A stretch of DNA of 64,000 bases from Amycolatopsis sp. NBRC 101858 (GTDB taxonomy: Bacteria; Actinomycetota; Actinomycetes; Mycobacteriales; Pseudonocardiaceae). The position numbers and the translations under genes are program-made. How positions within the stretch are numbered: the stretch's first letter is position 1; the number at the start of each line of letters is the position of its first letter. Under the pieces are notes generated by a model, which saw nothing but the letters and a program-made list of their open reading frames with translations, searched no databases and was not told the origin of the DNA. Positions 36,526 to 44,252 of the stretch are shown piece by piece. The stretch spans positions 1,026,458-1,090,457 of the forward strand of contig NZ_BSTD01000004.1 of assembly GCF_030269325.1 (NCBI RefSeq), in the 5' to 3' direction.

Positions 36526-37631
36526 TCCCGAGAGTGGTCGTGTTCGGCACGGCCGGCTACGCGCGCACGCACCTGCGCCGGGCCCGGGCCCTGCACGACC
36601 GGGGCGAGATCGTCCTGGCCGGCGCGTGCGACATCCGCGAGCCGCCGGACGACGCCGGCGAGCTGGTGCCGGTGTTCACCCGCGACCCGGCCGAGCTGCT
36701 GGCCCGCGTGCCGGCCGACATCGCCGTGGTGGCCACCCCGCCGCACACGCACCTGCCCCTGGCCCGCCTCGCGCTCGCCGCGGGCTGCCACGTCCTCGTG
36801 GAGAAGCCGCCGGTGCTCGATCTCCTGGCGTTCGACGAGCTGACGGAGCGGGCCCGGGGCCGGGCGTGCCAGGTCGGCTTCCAGAGTTTCGGCTCGCCCG
36901 CGGTCCCCGCGATCCGGGCCGCGCTGGCCCGGGGCGCGATCGGCACGGTCACCGGGATCGCCGCGGCGGGTGCGTGGATCCGGCGTGATCGCTACTTCGC
37001 GCGGTCCGCCTGGGCGGGCCGTCGCCGGCTCGAAGGGCGGGCGGTCGTGGACGGCGCCCTGACGAACCCGTTCGCCCACGCCGTCGCGACCGCCCTGCTG
37101 CTCAACGGGACGGCCGGGGCCCTGCCCGAGCGCACGGCCGTCGAGCTGTACCGCGCCCGCGACATCGAGTCGGACGACACCGCGTGCGCCCGCCTGTGCT
37201 TCGCCGGCGCCCCGGACGTGGTCGCCGCCGCGACGCTCGCCGCCGAAGCCGACCACGAGCCCTACGTGCTGATCCACGGCACCGAAGGCCGGATCCGGTG
37301 GCACTACAAGACCGACCTCGTCCTCATCGGTGACGAGCCGGTCCCGGTCGGCCCGCCGGAAGACCTGCTCACCAACCTCGTCGGCCACCTCCGCGACGGC
37401 GTGCCGCTGCTCGCCCCGCTGGCCGCGACCCGCGCGTTCACCGCGCTGGTCGAGGCGGTCCGCGACGCACCCGAGCCGAGGCGGCTGCCCCAGGCACGTG
37501 CCGTCGGCACCGGGTCGGAGCGCCGGTTCGTCGTGCCGGGCGTCGACCAGGCCGTCGACGCCGCGGCCGAGCGGCTCGCGCTCTTCTCCGAACTCGCCTT
37601 GCCCTGGACCCTCGCTCGAGAGGAGACGTGA
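36522..37631 (+). CDS. Gfo/Idh/MocA-family oxidoreductase, paralogue of the 31455 gene
   Basis: A 369-aa NAD(P)-dependent oxidoreductase. It has VVVFGTAGYARTHLRRARAL at the start, the intact EKPP motif (LVEKPPVLDLLAF), FQSFGSPAVPAIRAAL and WIRRDRYFARSAWAGRRRLEGRAVVDGALTNPFAHA. Long shared blocks show it arose from the same ancestor as the 31455-32642 protein, which lacks the Lys. ATG 36522 overlaps the DUF624 stop by 4 nt, so it belongs to the importer operon. Confidence 0.85.
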   Translation: MIPRVVVFGTAGYARTHLRRARALHDRGEIVLAGACDIREPPDDAGELVPVFTRDPAELLARVPADIAVVATPPHTHLPLARLALAAGCHVLVEKPPVLDLLAFDELTERARGRACQVGFQSFGSPAVPAIRAALARGAIGTVTGIAAAGAWIRRDRYFARSAWAGRRRLEGRAVVDGALTNPFAHAVATALLLNGTAGALPERTAVELYRARDIESDDTACARLCFAGAPDVVAAATLAAEADHEPYVLIHGTEGRIRWHYKTDLVLIGDEPVPVGPPEDLLTNLVGHLRDGVPLLAPLAATRAFTALVEAVRDAPEPRRLPQARAVGTGSERRFVVPGVDQAVDAAAERLALFSELALPWTLAREET

Positions 37632-38845
37632 TGGTGGTGCGCCGCTACGCGATCGTCGGCCTGGGCTCCCGGGCCCAGCTGTTCACCCGCGCGCTGGCCG
37701 GCTCGCCGCGGGCCGAGCTCGTGGCCTTCTGCGACCACAACGAAACCCGCATGCGCGTCCACACCGGCTGGATCGGCGCCGCGGTGCCGGGCTACCGGCC
37801 GGCGGACTTCACGGCGATGCTGACGAAGGAGCGCGTCGACGTCGTCGTGGTGTGCACCCCGGACCACACGCACGCGGACTACGTCGTCGCCGCGCTGCAC
37901 GCGGGTTGCGACGTCGTCACCGAAAAGCCCATGACGACCGACCTCGCCGGCGCGCGGCGCATCCTGGCCGCGCGCCGCGAGACCGGGGGCTCGGTGCGGG
38001 TCGCCTTCAACTACCGGTACAACCCGGTGCACCGGCGCGTGCGCGAGCTGCTCGCCGCGGGCGCGATCGGGGAGATCGGCTCGGTCGAGTTCAGCTGGCT
38101 GCTCGACACCGCGCACGGCGCCGACTACTTCCGGCGCTGGCACCGCGACAAGGCGAACTCCGGCGGGCTGCTCGTGCACAAGTCCGGGCACCACTTCGAC
38201 CTGGTCAACTGGTGGCTCGGCCGGGGACCCGAGACGGTGTTCGCCTTCGGCCGCTTGTTCTTCTACGGCGACGAAAACGACGGCCACACCGATGACCGTT
38301 TCGCGTTGGACCTCGAGGCCTCGCCCGAGCTGCGCGCGCTCTACCGCGACGCCGAGCACGAAGACGGCTACATCCGCAACCAGGACGTGTTCGCGCCCGG
38401 CGTCACGATCGAGGACGACGTGTCGGTGCTCGTCCGGCACCGCGGCGGGGTGGTGCTGAACTACCACCTGCACGCGTATTCGCCGCGGGAGGGCTATCGC
38501 GTCGTATTCTCGGGCAGCTCGGGACGGCTCGAGCTGGACGTCCGGGAAAACGAGTTCGCCACGGACTCCGGCGAACCCGGCCGGGCCAAGCTGACCTGGC
38601 AACGGCAGTGGGAACCGCCGGAAGTCGTCTTGAACGAGCCTTTGGGCGAAGGCCACGGCGGCGGGGACGAGCGGATGCTGGCCGAACTGCTCGGTGATGC
38701 CGAGCCGGACGAGCTCGGCTGCGCCGCCGACCACGATTCCGGCTTGCAGGCACTGCTCACCGGGCTGGCCGCCAACCGGTCGCTGGCCACGGGGGCGCCG
38801 GTCACCGTGGACGAGCTGCTTGCCGAAATCGGGGAACCGGCGTGA
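37631..38845 (+). CDS. Gfo/Idh/MocA-family oxidoreductase (third in the locus)
   Basis: A 404-aa member of a different branch from the two paralogues above. The Rossmann motif is YAIVGLGSRAQLFTRAL, the catalytic EKP lies in CDVVTEKPMTTDLAGA, and NYRYNPVHRRVRELLAAGAIGEIG and HKSGHHFDLVNWWLG are typical of sugar dehydrogenases or glycoside-oxidising members. ATG 37631 follows GGAG; the upstream GTG at 37628 is an alternative. The stop overlaps the GTG of the next gene (GTGA). Confidence 0.87.
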   Translation: MVVRRYAIVGLGSRAQLFTRALAGSPRAELVAFCDHNETRMRVHTGWIGAAVPGYRPADFTAMLTKERVDVVVVCTPDHTHADYVVAALHAGCDVVTEKPMTTDLAGARRILAARRETGGSVRVAFNYRYNPVHRRVRELLAAGAIGEIGSVEFSWLLDTAHGADYFRRWHRDKANSGGLLVHKSGHHFDLVNWWLGRGPETVFAFGRLFFYGDENDGHTDDRFALDLEASPELRALYRDAEHEDGYIRNQDVFAPGVTIEDDVSVLVRHRGGVVLNYHLHAYSPREGYRVVFSGSSGRLELDVRENEFATDSGEPGRAKLTWQRQWEPPEVVLNEPLGEGHGGGDERMLAELLGDAEPDELGCAADHDSGLQALLTGLAANRSLATGAPVTVDELLAEIGEPA

Positions 38846-39756
38846 GCCGGGCGGCGGTGGACGGGACGCTGGAGCTGGCCGAGGACGACGGCCGGGTGCG
38901 CGTGCACCTCGGCGACTTGGTGCTGGCGGAGTACGTCGTGGCGCCGCCGACCCCGGCCGGGGACTCGCCGAAGCCGTACCTGCACCCGCTGCGCACCACC
39001 GCGGGCGAGACCGTGACCGCGGTCCGGCCGCACGACCACACCTGGCACAACGGCCTGCAGTTCACGATGGCCCACCTGTCGGGGGAGAACTTCTGGGGCG
39101 GCCGGACCTACGTGCGCGGCCGCGGGTACACGCCGCTCGACAACAACGGCAGCGTCGGCCACGTCCGCTGGGAGAGCATCGAAAGCTCGGCGGACCACTG
39201 CGAGCTGCGGCACGAACTGGCCTGGCGCACCGCGGCCGGCCGGCGGTGGCTGACCGAGAACCGCACGCTGCGCTTCGGCGACGTCTCGGCCGGGAGCTGG
39301 ACCCTCACCTGGACGAGCCGGCTGCGCAACACGAGCAACCGGGAACTGCGGTGGGGGAGCCCGGTCACCGAGGGACGCGACACCGCCGGGTACGGCGGGT
39401 TGTTCTGGCGCGGGCCGCGTTCGTTCACCGGCGGCACGGTCCGGACGTCCGACGGCCGGCCCGCCGGCGACGCGATGGGCCACCGCGCGCCGTGGCTCGC
39501 GTTCACCGGACGGCACGACGAGAGCCTCCGGACCTCGACCCTGCTGTTCGCCGACAGCCCGGCCAACCCCGGTTTCCCCACGGCCTGGTACGTGCGCGCC
39601 GAGCCGTTCCCGGTGGTCAGCTTCGCCGCGACCTACCACCGGCCATGGGTGTTCGAACCGGGCGAAGAACTGACGCTGACCCACCACGTCGTCGTCCTCG
39701 ACGGCGATCCGGACCCCGCCCGGCTGGCCGAGCTCGCGGCCCGGGCGGCCGAGTAG
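38842..39756 (+). CDS. DUF6807 (PmoA-like) family protein
   Basis: A 304-aa protein, start GTG 38842 overlapping the previous stop. It resembles the PmoA/DUF6807 family: YLHPLRTTAGETVTAVRPHDHTWHNGLQF near residue 45, FWGGRTY, and GRDTAGYGGLFWRGPRSFTGG in the second half. The family has a beta-sandwich of the galactose-mutarotase kind, and the HDHTWHNG block could bind a sugar or metal. The name methane oxygenase is historical; a carbohydrate role with the preceding oxidoreductases is more likely. Confidence 0.8.
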   Translation: MSRAAVDGTLELAEDDGRVRVHLGDLVLAEYVVAPPTPAGDSPKPYLHPLRTTAGETVTAVRPHDHTWHNGLQFTMAHLSGENFWGGRTYVRGRGYTPLDNNGSVGHVRWESIESSADHCELRHELAWRTAAGRRWLTENRTLRFGDVSAGSWTLTWTSRLRNTSNRELRWGSPVTEGRDTAGYGGLFWRGPRSFTGGTVRTSDGRPAGDAMGHRAPWLAFTGRHDESLRTSTLLFADSPANPGFPTAWYVRAEPFPVVSFAATYHRPWVFEPGEELTLTHHVVVLDGDPDPARLAELAARAAE

Positions 39757-39767
39757 AAGGAGCCGAC

Positions 39768-41051
39768 ATGCGCTGGAAGGCCTTCGCGGGGTGCCTCGCC
39801 CTGCTCGGACTCACCCTCACCGCCGGCCCGGCGGAAGCCCACGGCCACGACCCGGGCCGCGTCGTGCTCGGCGCGCACGACGGCTGGGGCGCGGCGACCA
39901 CCGGGACGACCGGGGGAGCGGCCGCCGCACCCGCCGACGTCCACACGGTGTCGAAGCGTTCGGAGCTGGTCGCCGCGCTGGCGTCGCACCCCGGTGCGCC
40001 GAAGATCGTCTACGTCCGCGGCACGATCGAGGGCAACGTGGACGCCCGCGACCGGCCGGTGAGCTGCGCCGGTTTCGCGGACCCGGGCTACACCCTGCCC
40101 GCGTACCTGGCGGCGTACGACCCGGCGACCTGGGGGAAGGTCGAGCCGTCGGGGCCGCTGGAGGAGGCGCGGGCCCGGTCGCAGGCCAACCAGGCCGCGC
40201 AGGTGGTGGTCGACGTCGGGCCGGACACGACGATCTACGGCCTCGGCGGCGCCACGCTGCACGGGCTGACCCTGCGCGTCACCGGCGACAACGTGATCCT
40301 GCGGAACCTGCGGTTCTCCGACGCGCACGACTGCTTCCCCCAGTGGGATCCCCTCGACGGCGCCGACGGGAACTGGAACTCCGAGTACGACAACGTCGAC
40401 CTCGTCGGGGCGACGCACGTCTGGGTGAACCACGACGAGTTCAGCGACGGCGGGAACGACTCGCAGCCGTCGTACTTCGGGCGCAAGTACGAAGTCCACG
40501 ACGGACTTTTGGACATCGTGAACGGCTCGGACTTCGTGACGGTGTCGGACAACCGGCTCCACGACCACGACAAGACGATGCTGATCGGCAACACCGACAA
40601 GCCGACCTACGACGTCGGGAAGCTGCACGTCACCGTCCACCACAACGTGTTTTCGGAGATCGGGCAGCGCGCGCCGCGGGTGCGGTACGGGCAGGTGCAC
40701 GTGTACGACAACCTTTACGTGGTGCGGGATCCGGCCGCTTACACGTACTCGCTGGGCGTCGGGGTCGAGTCGCGGATCTACGCGGAGAACAACTTCTTCC
40801 GGATCCCGGCGTCGGTGCCGCTGGGCGCGCTGGTCGAATACTGGAAGGGAACGGTGCTGCACGCGACGGGGACGCTGGTCTCGGCCGGTTCGCAGCGGCC
40901 GCGTCCGGTGGACCTGCTGGCCGAGTACAACGCGGCGAACGACCCGGACCTGGGGCCGGACGTCGGGTGGACGCCGACGTTGGTGGACCGCATGGATCCG
41001 GCGTGGGCGGTGCCGGCGCGCGTGCCGGCGGGCGCGGGTCCCGTTTTCTGA
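39768..41051 (+). CDS. Secreted pectate lyase, PL1 family, larger form
   Basis: A 427-aa exported enzyme with a signal peptide ending near AEA (residue 24). The beta-helix carries HVWVNHDEFSDGGND and YEVHDGLLDIVNGSDFVTVS, and RAPRVRYGQVHVYDNLY matches the RxPxxRxGxxHxxNN block of PL1 that includes the catalytic arginine. It is about 100 residues longer than the lyase at 30275. It begins 11 nt after the DUF6807 gene behind GAAGGAG and ends the long operon. Confidence 0.9.
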   Translation: MRWKAFAGCLALLGLTLTAGPAEAHGHDPGRVVLGAHDGWGAATTGTTGGAAAAPADVHTVSKRSELVAALASHPGAPKIVYVRGTIEGNVDARDRPVSCAGFADPGYTLPAYLAAYDPATWGKVEPSGPLEEARARSQANQAAQVVVDVGPDTTIYGLGGATLHGLTLRVTGDNVILRNLRFSDAHDCFPQWDPLDGADGNWNSEYDNVDLVGATHVWVNHDEFSDGGNDSQPSYFGRKYEVHDGLLDIVNGSDFVTVSDNRLHDHDKTMLIGNTDKPTYDVGKLHVTVHHNVFSEIGQRAPRVRYGQVHVYDNLYVVRDPAAYTYSLGVGVESRIYAENNFFRIPASVPLGALVEYWKGTVLHATGTLVSAGSQRPRPVDLLAEYNAANDPDLGPDVGWTPTLVDRMDPAWAVPARVPAGAGPVF

Positions 41052-41108
41052 AAACCCGCTGCCACGACGGCCATCCGGGCGACCGGGACGGCTCGTCGCC
41101 CGGTGACA

Positions 41109-41152
41109 TTGACTTCGAAACGCCGGGCACCCGAGACTGAGAAAGCGCTTTC
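41109..41152 (+). promoter_or_regulatory. Promoter and operator of the PL3 lyase gene
   Basis: TTGACT (41109-41114) is followed after 18 nt by GAGACT (41133-41138). The perfect palindrome GAAAGCGCTTTC (41141-41152) lies directly after it, at the expected transcription start, as a LacI-type repressor site would. It is the best conserved copy in the locus. Confidence 0.7.
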
Positions 41153-41203
41153 AGCACTCGCCAGGACAATTCCCGACCAGGGATGACCCAAGGAGTGATG
41201 AGC

Positions 41204-41983
41204 ATGTTCCCGATCTCCCGGGTGAGCCGGACCGCGGCCGTCGCCGCGCTCGCGGTCTCCGCCGTGATCGTCGGCGGCACCCCCGCGACCGCGGCCTCGT
41301 GGCCGAACCCCACCAGCAGCCAGGCGGTGAGCCAGACCATCAAGGTCACCGGCGGCACCTACGACGGCGGCCTCAAGCGGTTCTACGGCACCGGTGACCT
41401 CGGCACCGGCGGCCAGGACGAAGACCAGGGCCCGATCTTCGAGCTCGCCAACGGCACCACGCTGAAGAACGTCGTCCTCGGCAACCCGGCCGCCGATGGC
41501 GTGCACTGCCTCGGCACCTGCACGCTGCTCAACGTCTGGTGGGAGGACGTCGGCGAGGACGCCGCGACCTTCAAGGGCACCTCCGCCTCGCAGACCATGA
41601 CCATCGACGGCGGCGGCGCGCGCAAGGCGTCGGACAAGGTCTTCCAGCACAACGGCCCCGGCACCATGTACATCCGGAACTTCCAGGTCGACGACTTCGG
41701 CAAGCTGTACCGCTCCTGCGGCAACTGCAAGACGCAGTACAAGCGCAACGTCGTCGTCGACAACGTCACCGCCACCGTGCCGGGCAAGACCCTGGTCGGC
41801 ATAAACACGAACTACGGCGACACGGCGAAGCTGACCCGGATCACCATCGTCGGCGACTCGAGCCGCAAGATCGTGCCCTGCGAGAAGTACAAGGGCGTCA
41901 CCAGCGGCGAGCCGACGAAGATCGGCAGCGGGCCCGACTCGACGAACTGCCTCTACACCACCGCGAACATCACCTACCAGTGA
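41204..41983 (+). CDS. Secreted pectate lyase, PL3 family
   Basis: A 259-aa exported protein. ATG 41204 is preferred: AAGGAG ends 8 nt before it, and the earlier in-frame ATGs overlap or precede that site. After a signal peptide (ending near ATA, about residue 31) the small beta-helix shows the PL3 pattern DEDQGPIFELANGTTLKNVVLG, ADGVHCLGTCTLLNVWWEDVGEDA and KVFQHNGPGTMYIRNFQV. Cysteine pairs in the GVHCLGTC and RSCGNCK segments are conserved in the family. It cleaves low-esterified pectin. Confidence 0.92.
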   Translation: MFPISRVSRTAAVAALAVSAVIVGGTPATAASWPNPTSSQAVSQTIKVTGGTYDGGLKRFYGTGDLGTGGQDEDQGPIFELANGTTLKNVVLGNPAADGVHCLGTCTLLNVWWEDVGEDAATFKGTSASQTMTIDGGGARKASDKVFQHNGPGTMYIRNFQVDDFGKLYRSCGNCKTQYKRNVVVDNVTATVPGKTLVGINTNYGDTAKLTRITIVGDSSRKIVPCEKYKGVTSGEPTKIGSGPDSTNCLYTTANITYQ

Positions 41984-41989
41984 TCGGCT

Positions 41990-42026
41990 CGCCGGGGGTG
42001 CCGGCCGCCGTCCGGTACCCCCGGCG
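41990..42026. terminator. Hairpin terminator after the PL3 gene
   Basis: A 15-bp stem with one mismatch (41990-42004 with 42012-42026) followed by TCCTTTT, 6 nt after the stop. Confidence 0.8.
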
Positions 42027-42043
42027 TCCTTTTCGGAGGCGTC

Positions 42044-43048
42044 ATGATCACCCTGCTCCTCGCTTCGGTTCTCGCCGGCGCGTCGCTTACCGCGCCCGCG
42101 TGCACGCACCTCGTGGTGGCCGCGGACGGCTCGGGCAGCTTCGCGACGGTCCAGGCGGCGATCGACGCCGTCCCCGCCGGCGGCACGGTCTCGCTGATGC
42201 CCGGCACGTACCGCGAGGTGATCACCGTGCCCGCGAGCAAGACCGGGATCACCTTGCGCGGCACCACCGGCCGGGCGGCGGACGTCGTCATCGACTACGA
42301 CAACGCCAGCGGCACGAAGAAGCCCGACGGCACGACGTACGGCACCACGGGCAGCGCGACCGCGACGATCGCCGCGAACGGCTTCACCGCGACGGCGCTG
42401 ACCTTCCGCAACTCCTTCGACCGCCACGCCCACCCGGAGATCACCGCGACCCAGGCCGTCGCGGTGAAGGCGACCGGCGACCGGATGGTCTTCGACAACG
42501 TCACGTTCCTCGGCCACCAGGATACGCTCTACGCCGACACCGCGACGGTGGGCACGACCGGCCGCCAGTACTACCGGAATTGCGCGATCAGCGGCGACGT
42601 CGACTTCCTGTTCGGCCGGGCCACGGCGGTGTTCGACCGGGCGACGATCACCGCGCTCGACCGCGGGTCGAATCCCAACGGCTACCTGACCGCGGCGAGC
42701 ACGCGCCGGGCGAACACGTACGGGTTCCTGGTCGTCGGCAGCAAGGTGGTCAGCGCGGCGGCGAACGCGAGCTTCTACCTGGGCCGGCCGTGGCACCCCG
42801 GCGGGGACGTCGACGCGATCGCGCAGGTCGTCGTCCGGGAGACCGTCCTGCCCGCGGCGATCAAGGCGACGCCGTGGACGGACATGTCCGGCTTCTCCTG
42901 GAAGGACGCCCGGTTCTTCGAGTACCGCAACACCGGGCCGGGCGCGGGCACCGGCACCGACCGGCCGCAGCTGACCGCCGCCCAGGCCGCGACCTTCACG
43001 GCGCAGCGGTACCTGGCGGGCGCGGACGGCTGGAACCCCGTCCTCTGA
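42044..43048 (+). CDS. Pectin methylesterase
   Basis: A 334-aa CE8-type pectinesterase with a short signal peptide. The active-site blocks are intact: GHQDTLY (Asp160), GDVDFLFG (Asp187) and LGRPW (Arg248). It removes methyl esters from homogalacturonan, which makes the substrate accessible to the lyases. The ATG at 42044 has GGAGG 5 nt upstream, between the preceding hairpin and the start. Its 3' end overlaps the convergent amidohydrolase gene by 53 nt. Confidence 0.93.
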   Translation: MITLLLASVLAGASLTAPACTHLVVAADGSGSFATVQAAIDAVPAGGTVSLMPGTYREVITVPASKTGITLRGTTGRAADVVIDYDNASGTKKPDGTTYGTTGSATATIAANGFTATALTFRNSFDRHAHPEITATQAVAVKATGDRMVFDNVTFLGHQDTLYADTATVGTTGRQYYRNCAISGDVDFLFGRATAVFDRATITALDRGSNPNGYLTAASTRRANTYGFLVVGSKVVSAAANASFYLGRPWHPGGDVDAIAQVVVRETVLPAAIKATPWTDMSGFSWKDARFFEYRNTGPGAGTGTDRPQLTAAQAATFTAQRYLAGADGWNPVL

Positions 43049-44222
43049 GGACGGTTCCGCGGTGCACGACCCGGCCCGCCTTCAGGACGAGGTCCCGCGG
43101 CGGCCGGGTCACGACGGCGTGGGCCGGCGTCTCGGCGTCGACCACGACGAGGTCCGCGGACGTGCCTTCGACGAGACCGTAGCCGTCGAGGCCCAGCGTG
43201 CGGGCGCCGCCGAAGGTGACCGCCTCCAAGGCCAGCTCGATGTCCTCGTCACGGCGGAACGTGCTGCGGTAGGCCAGGTGCATCGCCCGCTCGAGGAGGT
43301 CGCCGCTGCCGAATGGGCTCCACAGGTCGCGGATGTCGTCGTGCCCGCACGCGACGGTCACGCCGGCCTCGCGCAGCCGCTTGAGCGGCGGGACCGGGAA
43401 GTCGAAGATCGCCGCCGTCGTGATCGTGATGCCCGCGTCCGCGAGCCCGGCCGCCAGCCGGTCCTGCGTCGCCGCGTCCGCCTGGGCGAGGGCGTAGGCG
43501 TGGCTGACCGTCACGCGCCCGGCCAGTCCGGTCGCCCGCGTCCGCTCGATGATCAGCTCCAGCTCGAACACGCCGAGCGAGCCGGGGTCGTGCAGGTGCA
43601 GGTCGATCCGGACGCCGTGGCGCGCGGCCAGGCCGAACACGACGTCGAGGTGGCGGACCGGGTCGCGGTCCAGCCCGGCCGGGTCGATGCCGCCGACCGC
43701 GGTCACGCCCAGGCCGATCGCCCGCTCCAGCAGCCCGGCCGTGCCCGGGTCGGTGAGGATGCCGCTCTGCGGGAACGCGACCTGCTCGACGGTGATCCGG
43801 CCGGCCAGCCGCGCGGCGACGTCGCGCACGACCTCGACGCCGGTGAGCCCGGTGCCGGTGCAGACGTCGGTGTGGGTGCGGACGTGCGTCGTCCCCGCGA
43901 CGGCCATGGTTTCCAGCAGCGCGGTCACGTGGGCCGGGTCCGGGAGGCCGAGCTCGGCGCGGCGGACGCGTTCGTCGGCGATGCGGTCGGCGAGCGCTGG
44001 CCCGGCCGAGTGCGGCCGCCACGGCCCGCCGAAGAGCGTCTTGTCGAGGTGGCAGTGGGCTTCCACCAGTCCCGGCAGGACGAGCCGGCCGCCGAGGTCG
44101 AGCACCTCGGCGTCGCCCGGATCGAGCCCGCGCCCGATCTCGACGAGGACGCCGTCGCGGACGAGGACGTCGGCCGCGCCGGTTCTCCAGAGGCGGCCGT
44201 TGCGAAGCAGAAGTCCGGGCAT
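42996..44222 (-). CDS. Cytosine deaminase-like amidohydrolase
   Basis: A 408-aa metal-dependent hydrolase. The N-terminal metal site is VEAHCHLDKT, further ligands are in RIDLHLHDPGS, VTVSHAYAL and VACGHDDIRDLWSPFG, all in the order seen in cytosine deaminases and N-isopropylammelide hydrolases (CodA/AtzC). It probably deaminates a cytosine-like or other nitrogen heterocycle. It stands alone, converging on the methylesterase gene with a 53-nt 3' overlap. Confidence 0.82.
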   Translation of the reverse strand: MPGLLLRNGRLWRTGAADVLVRDGVLVEIGRGLDPGDAEVLDLGGRLVLPGLVEAHCHLDKTLFGGPWRPHSAGPALADRIADERVRRAELGLPDPAHVTALLETMAVAGTTHVRTHTDVCTGTGLTGVEVVRDVAARLAGRITVEQVAFPQSGILTDPGTAGLLERAIGLGVTAVGGIDPAGLDRDPVRHLDVVFGLAARHGVRIDLHLHDPGSLGVFELELIIERTRATGLAGRVTVSHAYALAQADAATQDRLAAGLADAGITITTAAIFDFPVPPLKRLREAGVTVACGHDDIRDLWSPFGSGDLLERAMHLAYRSTFRRDEDIELALEAVTFGGARTLGLDGYGLVEGTSADLVVVDAETPAHAVVTRPPRDLVLKAGRVVHRGTVLRGRGSSRPRPPGTAAP

Positions 44223-44252
44223 CGTCGCTCCTTCCCGTCGCCGCCGAGCCTT

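Noticed and set aside
38842..39756. A particulate methane monooxygenase subunit
   Set aside because: The PmoA label for DUF6807 proteins is a name clash; the protein is soluble and sits in a sugar operon.
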